This document shows, one piece after another, positions 1-5,422 of a stretch of 6,857 bases of DNA. Numbering within the stretch: the first letter of the stretch is position 1; each line of letters opens with the position of its first letter. The stretch comes from Kiritimatiellia bacterium (GTDB lineage: Bacteria > Verrucomicrobiota > Kiritimatiellia > RFP12 > UBA1067). Both the position numbers and the translations under genes were made by a program. The notes below the pieces were generated by a model. It searched no databases. It was not told the DNA's origin and saw only the letters and a program-made list of their open reading frames with translations. The stretch lies in assembly GCA_017959645.1 (NCBI GenBank), contig JAGDAE010000121.1, forward strand, positions 1-6,857, written 5' to 3'.

Positions 1-414
1 GAGCGAACCGGCCTTCTTGCCCTCGAACTGGCCGGAAAACTCTTTCGTCTTCAGCTTCATCCCGAGACCCGGCGTTTCGGCCGCCGCCAGAGTGCGGTAG
101 CACACTACCGTCCTGCGGTCTTTCTCGAAACCGACCATCAGTTCGATGTCTCCGCCGTAGCCCTTCGGGTCTACACCCTTCGCCGCGTAGCCGAGCGTCT
201 CGCCGGCTGCGTTCATTCCCACGAAGAAATCGCCCTCTTTCGCGACGTCGGTCACGCCGGACGGCATCACCGCCCTCACCGCCTCAGTCTCCTTCTTCGC
301 CCGCATCTCGGCGATCGGGCCCTTCGTTGTCGCGTCGACGGCGGCGAGAATCGCCGCGCAGACGCCGGCGATCGCCGTCAGCGACGCTATTGGCGGAAGA
401 ATCTTCTTTTTCAT
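1..414 (-). CDS. rnfG: RnfG, electron transport complex subunit G (partial, N-terminal 138 residues)
   Basis: The reading frame opens at the ATG at 414-412 and stays open to the left edge, giving the first 138 residues; the C terminus is outside the window. RnfG is the membrane-anchored, mostly periplasmic subunit that carries a covalently bound FMN in the Rnf ferredoxin:NAD+ complex. Seen here: a Lys-rich start and one hydrophobic anchor (about residues 6-26), then the start of an FMN-binding domain with GYGGDI (85-90) and the family hallmark ETPGLG (113-118). The flavinylated Thr of the SGAT-type motif lies further downstream in the family, so it cannot be checked here. The start is one base after the rnfD stop (TGA-G-ATG), and GGAG at 427-424 inside the last rnfD codons serves as ribosome binding site, so translation is probably coupled to rnfD. 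Identification is firm; completeness is unknown. Confidence 0.93.
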   Translation of the reverse strand, partial: MKKKILPPIASLTAIAGVCAAILAAVDATTKGPIAEMRAKKETEAVRAVMPSGVTDVAKEGDFFVGMNAAGETLGYAAKGVDPKGYGGDIELMVGFEKDRRTVVCYRTLAAAETPGLGMKLKTKEFSGQFEGKKAGSL

Positions 415-415
415 C

Positions 416-1417
416 TCACTTCGCTCCGAATGGTTTTGGTTGCGTCCAGCGGTTGATCAGCGGACAGATCGCGTTCATGACCAGAATCGCGAAGCTGCAC
501 CCCTCGGGATACGAACCGAACCGGCGTATAAGCATGCAGACGAGTCCGCAGCCGAAGCCGAAAACCAGCTTGCCCTTCGCCGTGGTCGGACTCGTCACGT
601 AGTCGGTCGCCATGAAGAACGCGCCCAGCATGACGCCGCCGGTGAGCACGTGGACGATCGCCGGAACGCCGCCGGCGACAAGTCCGAACACGAACACCGT
701 CGCGATGAAGGCGAACGGTATGTGCCAGGTGATGACCCTGCGCCACAGAAGATACGCCGCGCCTGCCGCAAGCGCGATGGCCGACACTTCGCCGATGCAC
801 CCGGGCATGTTGCCGATCGCAAGATCCCACAGGCCCGGCACGCCGGCGACGGGAGCCCCGAAAAGCCCGTGCGGCGACGCGCAGGCGACAGCGTCCGCGC
901 CGGAAAGCGCCTTGATCGCCGCCAGCGGCGTCGCCGTCGTCACCGCTTCGGGCCCCTTCCACCACAGCGGCTTCAGCCACGTCGTCATCGGACCCGTGAA
1001 ACTGATCAGCATGAACGCGCGCGCGCTCAAGGCGGGATTGAACGGATTCATCCCCAGCCCTCCGAACACCTGCTTGGCCACCGCGATCGCGAAAACCGAA
1101 CCGGCTACGGCCATCCACAGCGGTATGCCCGCCGGCAGATTGAGCGCCAGCAGAAGCCCGGTCAGAACCGCCGAGAAATCGCCTACCGTGCTCTCGCGGC
1201 CCATCGCCATTCTGCAGACGGCCTCGGTCAGCACGCAGGTCGAGACGCATACCAGCACCGTCCACAGCGCGGGCATTCCGAAAAACCATATCCCCGCCGC
1301 CGTCGTCGGCAGGAGCGCGATTATCACGTCGAGCATGATCCGCGATACGGAACAGCGCCCGTGCGCATGGGGCGAACTGGAGAGGATGAAGCGGTCTTGG
1401 GTTTCTTTTGGTTTCAT
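416..1417 (-). CDS. rnfD: RnfD, electron transport complex subunit D
   Basis: This 333-residue integral membrane protein belongs to the NqrB/RnfD family and carries a covalent FMN in the Rnf complex. Visible landmarks are a polytopic pattern of roughly nine to ten hydrophobic segments (for example 27-46, 50-68, 98-117, 232-250 and 254-270) and GMNPFNPAL (122-130), the conserved NxFNPA loop. VTTATPL (159-165) matches the [S/T]-x-A-T flavinylation motif, with Thr163 the likely FMN attachment site by analogy. MATDYVTSP (269-277) and GSYPEGCSFAILVMNA (301-316) are also conserved family segments. The length is close to that of other RnfD proteins. The gap from the rnfC stop is 16 bases and holds a good AGGAAG at 1429-1424, six bases before the ATG. 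RnfD rather than NqrB is chosen because it sits among rnfA, rnfB, rnfC and rnfG. Confidence 0.96.
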   Translation of the reverse strand: MKPKETQDRFILSSSPHAHGRCSVSRIMLDVIIALLPTTAAGIWFFGMPALWTVLVCVSTCVLTEAVCRMAMGRESTVGDFSAVLTGLLLALNLPAGIPLWMAVAGSVFAIAVAKQVFGGLGMNPFNPALSARAFMLISFTGPMTTWLKPLWWKGPEAVTTATPLAAIKALSGADAVACASPHGLFGAPVAGVPGLWDLAIGNMPGCIGEVSAIALAAGAAYLLWRRVITWHIPFAFIATVFVFGLVAGGVPAIVHVLTGGVMLGAFFMATDYVTSPTTAKGKLVFGFGCGLVCMLIRRFGSYPEGCSFAILVMNAICPLINRWTQPKPFGAK

Positions 1418-1433
1418 GTCTTGCTTCCTTTCC

Positions 1434-2816
1434 TCACTTGGCCGCCTTCGCCGCTTCCGCCGCCTTCGCCTTCTCGGCCGCCATTCTCGCGCGTATCGAC
1501 GCCTTCGCGCGCCTGCACAGCTGGGTCAGCGTGCGGTACGAGGGGCACCCGAAACTGCACGAACCGCACTCTATGCAGTCCATCACGTGCGCGGCCTCGG
1601 CCGCCTTGATGTCGTCCGACTCGACCGCCTTCGATATTTCCGACGGGTTCAGGTTCATCGGACACGCCCTCAGGCATCTTCCGCAGTTGATGCACGGCTG
1701 CGAACCGTACTGGAAAACCCTTTTCTTCGTCAGGAACAGCAGCCCCGACGTCGTCTTGGTCGTGGCGATGTCGAGGTTCGAAACCGCGAAACCCATCATG
1801 GTTCCGCCGGAAATCGCCTTTGCCGCCGGCTCCTTCAGCCCCCCGCAGAACGCGAGCAGATCGCGGTATTTCGTACCCGTCGGCGCCAGTACGTTCTTCG
1901 GCTCGGCGACCGCGTCGCCGGAAACCGTCGTCACCCTCTCTGTCAGCGGAACGCCAAGCTCGACCGCGTCGGCGATCGCCGCGGCCGTGCCCACGTTCTC
2001 GACCACGCAGCCGACGTCGATGGGCAGCGCCGGCGGCTCCGGCCCGACCCTCCCGACCGTCGCGTAGATCTGGTGCTTTTCGCTGCCGTGCGGATAGAGC
2101 GTCGGCAGAACGACGATCTCCACATTGCCGGCGATATCCGCGAACGCCTTCTCGACGGACGCGATCGCCTCGGGCTTGTTGTTCTCGATCGCGATCCTTA
2201 CCGCGCACTCGCCGAGGATCTTGCGCATTATCTCGACTCCGGTGCGGACCCGGTCGGCGCGCTCGAGCATAGTCCGGAAATCGGTCGTGAGATACGGCTC
2301 GCACTCCGCTCCGTTTATTATCAGATATTCGCACCGCTTTCCGGACGGATTCAGCTTCACCGCCGTGGGGAAGCCGGCGCCGCCCATGCCGCATATCCCC
2401 GCCTCCTCCACGCGCTTGAGCAGCTCCTCGCGCGTCGCCGTCTTCCAGTCCAGCGGAGCGAACCTGATCTCCTCCGGCAGCGTTTCGCCTTCGGCCGGGA
2501 CGGTATCGATCACGACCGCGTCCGCCATTCCGCCCGAGGGTGTGAGCCGTTTCTCGACCGCTTTGACCGTGCCCGCGGCCGGAGAGAAGACGCTTGCCGA
2601 AATGAAGCCGTTTTTCTCGCCGATCTTCTGCCCCTTCGCGACCTTGTCGCCGGGTTTGACCAGGCATTTCGCCGGCGCGCCGAGATGCTGCGACATCGAC
2701 ACGCACAGTTCCGCCGCGACCGGCATGCGCTCGACCGGCTTGTCCCGGGCGAGTTCCTTGTTGTAGTCGGGATGCACCCCGCCTTTGAACCTGAAATGGC
2801 TTTTTACCGTCTTCAT
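1434..2816 (-). CDS. rnfC: RnfC, electron transport complex subunit C (NADH-binding)
   Basis: This 460-residue peripheral subunit is expected to carry the NAD(H) site of the Rnf complex on the cytoplasmic side. In order: an N-terminal RnfC barrel-sandwich region (FKGGVHP at 10-16, VKPGDKVAKGQKIG at 53-66); a complex I 51 kDa-like nucleotide-binding fold with GMGGAGFPT (143-151) and NGAECEP (168-174); an SLBB-like region with PTLYPHGSEKHQIYA (238-252); and two CxxCxxCxxxCP clusters, Cys375/378/381/385 and Cys414/417/420/424, for two [4Fe-4S] centres. No membrane span is seen. The tail (about 436-460) is rich in Ala and Lys, resembling a very short version of the Ala/Lys-rich extension of enterobacterial RsxC. 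The ATG is one base after the rnfB stop (TAA-G-ATG), with a GGGGG tract at 2827-2823 as a weak ribosome binding site, so coupled translation is likely. Confidence 0.97.
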   Translation of the reverse strand: MKTVKSHFRFKGGVHPDYNKELARDKPVERMPVAAELCVSMSQHLGAPAKCLVKPGDKVAKGQKIGEKNGFISASVFSPAAGTVKAVEKRLTPSGGMADAVVIDTVPAEGETLPEEIRFAPLDWKTATREELLKRVEEAGICGMGGAGFPTAVKLNPSGKRCEYLIINGAECEPYLTTDFRTMLERADRVRTGVEIMRKILGECAVRIAIENNKPEAIASVEKAFADIAGNVEIVVLPTLYPHGSEKHQIYATVGRVGPEPPALPIDVGCVVENVGTAAAIADAVELGVPLTERVTTVSGDAVAEPKNVLAPTGTKYRDLLAFCGGLKEPAAKAISGGTMMGFAVSNLDIATTKTTSGLLFLTKKRVFQYGSQPCINCGRCLRACPMNLNPSEISKAVESDDIKAAEAAHVMDCIECGSCSFGCPSYRTLTQLCRRAKASIRARMAAEKAKAAEAAKAAK

Positions 2817-2817
2817 C

Positions 2818-3627
2818 TTAAACCCCCGTCTCGAAATGCGGATCTTCCGCCATGCACTTCGCCGGACACTTCGCCACGATCTGCGCGTCGGTCGGCGGAT
2901 TCTGGTAGTTCACTTTTGCGAGAAATCCCTCGAACGTGAAATGCCCCGCCTCTTTGCCGCCGGAATTCTTCTCGCATAGCCTGCACCCCATGCACCCGAC
3001 GCCGCAGACCTTGCGGACCGACGGTCCTTTGTCGGGGTTCGCGCAAAGGACGTGTATAGTCGCGCTCGCCGGCACCAGCTCGATCAGACGCTTCGGGCAC
3101 GCCTTCACGCACTTTCCGCAGCCGATGCAAAGGCGCTTGTCCACCTTCGCCAGTCCGTCGGAGACCGAGATCGCCCCCTTCGGGCAGACGTTGGCGCACG
3201 CTCCGTAGCCGAGGCACCCGTATTTGCATCCCTTGTCGCCGCCGGCTGTCGAGGCCGCGGTCGCGCAGTCGCAGATTCCGTTGTAGTCGCCTACGCGTAT
3301 CGCCTCCGAGCGCGTGCCGCAGCACCTGACGAGCGCGACCCTGCGCTCGACCGCCGCAGAAGCGACCCCGAGGATTTTCGCCACTTCCGCCGCGCACTTC
3401 TCGCCGCCCGCCGCGCACGCGCCGGTCGGCGCCGTGCCGGCCACGAGCGCTCGCGCGTACCCGTCGCAGCCGGCGAATCCGCACCCTCCGCAGTTCGCCC
3501 CGGGAAGCGCCGCGGTGATCATCCCGATCCGCGGATCCTCGGCGACCGAGAGATAGCGGTCGGCGACCGCAAGCGCCGCCGCCGAGAAAAGTCCTATCGA
3601 CGCGATAACCAGTATTGCGACCGTCAT
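2818..3627 (-). CDS. rnfB: RnfB, electron transport complex subunit B (Fe-S, long form)
   Basis: This 269-residue protein is the probable entry point for electrons from ferredoxin. Residues 3-22 form one N-terminal membrane anchor. LPGANCGGCGFAGCDGYA (41-58) is the RnfB [4Fe-4S] domain (Cys46, 49, 54 and 71). A ferredoxin-like region follows, with Cys134/138/144/148-Pro and CIGCGKCVKACP (Cys167/170/173/177). The C-terminal part carries Cys195, 208, 212, 215, 218, 254 and 258. There are 24 cysteines in total, typical of the long RnfB of anaerobes rather than the short proteobacterial form. The last module is odd: after CxxxCxxCxxC (208-218) the usual fourth cysteine plus proline is missing, and only CPAKC (254-258) remains near the end. 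The start is supported by an excellent AGGAGGG six bases upstream (3640-3634), just after the rnfA stop. Confidence 0.96.
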   Translation of the reverse strand: MTVAILVIASIGLFSAAALAVADRYLSVAEDPRIGMITAALPGANCGGCGFAGCDGYARALVAGTAPTGACAAGGEKCAAEVAKILGVASAAVERRVALVRCCGTRSEAIRVGDYNGICDCATAASTAGGDKGCKYGCLGYGACANVCPKGAISVSDGLAKVDKRLCIGCGKCVKACPKRLIELVPASATIHVLCANPDKGPSVRKVCGVGCMGCRLCEKNSGGKEAGHFTFEGFLAKVNYQNPPTDAQIVAKCPAKCMAEDPHFETGV

Positions 3628-3633
3628 CTCCAG

Positions 3634-3640
3634 CCCTCCT
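3634..3640 (-). promoter_or_regulatory. Ribosome binding site of rnfB
   Basis: AGGAGGG begins immediately after the rnfA stop codon (3643-3641) and lies six bases before the rnfB ATG. It is among the strongest Shine-Dalgarno sequences in the operon, and rnfA, by contrast, has none. Confidence 0.85.
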
Positions 3641-4228
3641 TCAGTACGGAAGTTTCACGAGACCGGAAAAGCCCATGAAGGCGAGCGACAGCAGACCCGC
3701 TGTCACCAGCGCCAGCGCGACGCCCCTGAAACAGCGCGGCGGGGCGGCGTGCTCGAGCTTCTCGCGTATCCCGGAGAATATCAGCAGCGCCACGCCGAAA
3801 CCGATCGCCGCCGAAAACGAAAAGAACACGCTCTCGAAAAAGCCGCTCCCCTGCTTGCAGTTGATCTCCGCCGCGCCCAGCACGGCGCAGTTGGTCGTTA
3901 TCAGCGGCAGGAATATGCCGAGCGCCGCGTGCAGCGGCGGCAGAAAACGCTTCATCGCAATGTCGATGAACTGCACCAGCGCGGCGATCACCAGAATGAA
4001 CGCCAACGTATGGATGTAGCCCAGCCCTCTCGGGGCGAGCAGCCAGTGGTCGATGCACCATGTCACCGCCGCGGCGACTGTCATCACGAATACGACCGCT
4101 CCGGACATCCCGAGCGCCGTCTCCGTCTTTTTGGACACGCCGAGGAACGGACAGCACCCCAGAAAGCGGCTCAGGACGAAGTTGTTCACCAGAACCGCAC
4201 CGACAAGCAACATTAGATAATAACTCAT
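3641..4228 (-). CDS. rnfA: RnfA, electron transport complex subunit A
   Basis: This 195-residue, six-span membrane protein of the NqrDE/RnfAE family pairs with RnfE to form the ion-translocating membrane core and is thought to hold an Fe-S centre between the two subunits. Landmarks are VNNFVLSRFLGCCPFLGVSK (14-33), with Cys25 and Cys26, and FLPLITTNCAVLGAA (106-120), with Cys114. These are the two half-helix motifs that supply the cluster ligands in the family. The C terminus (AFMGFSGLVK, 183-192) is also conserved. I chose the ATG at 4228 over the in-frame ATG at 4270: from 4228 the N terminus lines up with well-known RnfA proteins and the length is normal, whereas the longer form would add 14 unrelated residues across the promoter. 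No Shine-Dalgarno sequence is visible before 4228. It is the first gene of the rnf run. Confidence 0.96.
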   Translation of the reverse strand: MSYYLMLLVGAVLVNNFVLSRFLGCCPFLGVSKKTETALGMSGAVVFVMTVAAAVTWCIDHWLLAPRGLGYIHTLAFILVIAALVQFIDIAMKRFLPPLHAALGIFLPLITTNCAVLGAAEINCKQGSGFFESVFFSFSAAIGFGVALLIFSGIREKLEHAAPPRCFRGVALALVTAGLLSLAFMGFSGLVKLPY

Positions 4229-4238
4229 AGCGCCGCGT

Positions 4239-4270
4239 ATTATATCATATTTGGCCGCGCAAGTGGGCAA
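4239..4270 (-). promoter_or_regulatory. Probable promoter of the rnf operon
   Basis: A perfect TATAAT reads on the minus strand at 4244-4239, only 10 bases before the rnfA ATG at 4228. A 4/6 -35-like TTGCCC lies at 4270-4265, at a long 20-base spacing. Alternatively TATGAT at 4249-4244 could act as the -10, with a 15-base spacing. With the TATAAT box, transcription would begin about four bases before the ATG, which fits the missing ribosome binding site. This is sequence reading only; no transcript data are available. Confidence 0.55.
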
Positions 4271-4306
4271 AGAATCCGAAAATGTCGCATGACGGTTTCC
4301 GCAATC

Positions 4307-4819
4307 CTAAACCGCCAGCTCCTTGAACGCGATTAGAGGCGTCGACTCCGGCGAGAAACATGACATGGCAAGGTGTGCGTGTGCCGGAACCCTTCCCCTC
4401 CGGCCGCCCGACCTTCGCACCGGTTCCGAACTCGCTTCCGTGTGGATCAGGTGGAGTTTGAATTCAACCGATACTCGTGACGCAAATTCAAAGGCGATGT
4501 CATGGTGCGCGAAAGTCCCGCCTCCGTAGCGTCCTGATTTAGACATGATACCAATCGCACCGGTTCGCTCAATCCAGACTTGCGGTGGCAGAACAAACGA
4601 GTTTGTCCCGGCTTCATTCATGTTAAAATCAGGGTTGTGCTACTGCTCCCAAAGGCCTAGGAACGCGACTGTCATCTTGGAACGCATCCAGTTTCGCATA
4701 ACATCGGCAGGGAATTCGGGATTCTTAAACCGGGCTATATCCGTGCCTCTCGGCCTTGTGGCTATTCGCGGCAGCGCAGATTTCGTCGCGCTTCGCGGAT
4801 ATCGTGTCAAGCATGGCAT
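4307..4819 (-). pseudogene. KilA-N domain protein remnant (in-frame stop, deletion, truncated)
   Basis: One minus-strand frame from the ATG at 4819 to the TAG at 4309-4307 carries a KilA-N domain, a DNA-binding module common in phage and bacterial proteins. Homology starts at TDIARFKNPEFP (about 4744), runs through the WMRSKMTVAFLGLWEQ segment, is broken by a TAG at 4642-4640, and resumes with HNPDFN, EAGTNSF, WIERTGAIGI, SKSGRYGGGTFAHHDIAFEF and EFKLHLI (to about 4442). Compared with the KilA-N pattern as I know it, about eight residues are missing between HNPDFN and NEAG, and the closing KEFQRLK-type segment is replaced by unrelated sequence. The first 25 residues from 4819 do not look like KilA-N. 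AAGGGA at 4834-4829 is a plausible ribosome binding site. The domain call is confident; that it is non-functional is inferred. An intact 104-codon ORF (4621-4307) remains after the stop and could still be translated. Confidence 0.82.
4725..4814 (-). other. Short out-of-frame stretch resembling the N terminus of an MNT-type nucleotidyltransferase
   Basis: Starting at the ATG at 4814, in a different frame from the KilA-N remnant, 29 codons read MLDTISAKRDEICAAANSHK followed by AERHGYSPV and a TAA. The 'AKRDEI...A..HKAER' pattern is how small MntA/DNA polymerase beta-like nucleotidyltransferases often begin, just before their VFGSVARGE motif. That motif is absent, and the resemblance ends at about 4748, where KilA-N homology begins in the other frame. 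It may be a relic gene start joined to the KilA-N fragment by a deletion. The match is only about 22 residues and may be chance. Confidence 0.3.
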
Positions 4820-4851
4820 TGCGCCAAATCCCTTTAAGGTTTACGGCGCAT

Positions 4852-4860
4852 ATTATACCA
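4852..4860 (-). promoter_or_regulatory. Extended -10 promoter in front of the KilA-N remnant
   Basis: TGGTATAAT on the minus strand (4860-4852) is a perfect extended -10 (TGn-TATAAT). No good -35 is seen at 17 bases (CTCACC, 3/6), which extended -10 promoters can tolerate. Transcription would start about 25 bases before the ATG at 4819, with AAGGGA (4834-4829) in the leader. The 10-base palindrome TCACCGGTGA at 4870-4879 overlaps the -35 position and could be an operator. Confidence 0.45.
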
Positions 4861-4888
4861 AATTTCGCATCACCGGTGAGATGACAGC

Positions 4889-4913
4889 GGAAATCACGGT
4901 AGGGAAATCACGG
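4889..4913. repeat. 11-base direct repeat, two copies 14 bases apart, at the 3' end of the small secreted-protein gene
   Basis: GGAAATCACGG occurs at 4889-4899 and 4903-4913 (plus-strand reading). The second copy contains the stop codon of the 5402-4908 gene. It looks like a small local duplication; no terminator hairpin with a T-tract is visible here. Confidence 0.6.
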
Positions 4914-5402
4914 GGCGCGATTCGTTATAATGCCGGGCACCGATTCAGCCTCCACTGCCTTGAGCCGGTAGAAGCGCGGCGTTTCGGCCGACTTCGTGAA
5001 CTCCGCACGGCCCTCCGCTTCAAGAGCCTTCGCGTCGGTGACCGTCTCGCCCGCGAGATCGCTGGACTCCACGACCGAAACCGTTACGCCTTCGGTGTTC
5101 GCGACAGCCGGCGTTGTTATCACGACCTCGCTTTCACCGACGTCGATGCCGGTGATGAGCGCGAAATCGCCGGCCGGCTGTCCGAACACATAGCGGAACG
5201 CGTTGTAGATGCCGCCGCTCATCTCGTACCACTCGCCTGTGACGTCGTTCTCAGTCGCCCACGCCGCATAGCCATCGACCGGCGCCGGATCGTAGGTGAC
5301 AATGCCGAACGCGCCGCACTGTTGCGCCAGGGTCGCCGCCGACGCATTCATCGAAAGCGCCGCCAATCCCAATGCATAACACACAATTCGAAACTTGCTC
5401 AT
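4908..5402 (-). CDS. Secreted protein of unknown function (164 residues)
   Basis: I do not recognise a named family. The N terminus is a clear signal peptide: MSKFRIVCYALGLAALSMNA, with probable cleavage after Ala22 (ASA-AT). The mature part is about 142 residues, acidic and beta-rich. It contains a segment (44-81) of the type GYAAWAT...WYE...IYNAFRYVFGQPAGDF, a Val/Thr-rich stretch (85-121), and TPRFYRLKAVEAE near the end. That arrangement recalls the C-terminal module of many secreted or surface proteins of Kiritimatiellota-like bacteria, where a 'FYRL/FFRL' ending is common; this is from memory, not a search. Only one cysteine remains after cleavage and there is no lipobox. The start at 5402 is fixed by AAGGAGG at 5415-5409, six bases upstream; the in-frame ATG at 5522 would overlap the upstream gene and displace the signal peptide. 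It lies 20 bases downstream of the 6802-5423 gene and is probably co-transcribed with it. Confidence 0.85.
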   Translation of the reverse strand: MSKFRIVCYALGLAALSMNASAATLAQQCGAFGIVTYDPAPVDGYAAWATENDVTGEWYEMSGGIYNAFRYVFGQPAGDFALITGIDVGESEVVITTPAVANTEGVTVSVVESSDLAGETVTDAKALEAEGRAEFTKSAETPRFYRLKAVEAESVPGIITNRAP

Positions 5403-5408
5403 CGCTTT

Positions 5409-5415
5409 CCTCCTT
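5409..5415 (-). promoter_or_regulatory. Ribosome binding site deciding the start of the 164-residue secreted protein
   Basis: AAGGAGG, a near-perfect Shine-Dalgarno, lies six bases before the ATG at 5402, in the 20-base gap after the TAG at 5425-5423. It rules out the longer start at 5522. Confidence 0.85.
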
Positions 5416-5422
5416 ATGCGCG

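Noticed and set aside
612..2939. Long plus-strand open frame of 775 codons, plus others at 440-1609 and 3052-3678
   Set aside because: They lie antisense to the well-identified rnfC, rnfD and rnfB genes, have Arg/Pro/Ala-rich composition typical of GC-rich shadow frames, and show no recognisable domain.
1..4228. Na+-translocating NADH:quinone reductase (Nqr) instead of Rnf
   Set aside because: RnfD, RnfG and RnfA are homologous to NqrB, NqrC and NqrE, but the presence of RnfB and RnfC with ferredoxin-type clusters, and the lack of NqrF/NqrA features, make this Rnf.
3641..4270. Longer rnfA starting at the ATG at 4270
   Set aside because: The extra 14 residues match nothing in the family, lack a ribosome binding site and overlap the likely promoter; the start at 4228 gives the standard N terminus and length.
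4293..4314. Inverted repeat CGGTTT/AAACCG with a 10-base loop, a candidate terminator between the KilA-N relic and rnfA
   Set aside because: The stem is only six base pairs, half of them A-T, and neither strand has a following T-tract; it is more likely chance.
4229..4907. CRISPR array, tRNA or other structured RNA in the gene-poor stretch
   Set aside because: No regularly spaced repeats, no tRNA-like cloverleaf or CCA end, and no recognisable riboswitch core were seen; the stretch is better explained by the decayed KilA-N gene and its promoter.
4926..4931. TATAAT on the plus strand
   Set aside because: It lies inside the 3' end of a minus-strand gene, has no -35 at a suitable distance, and no plus-strand gene follows it.
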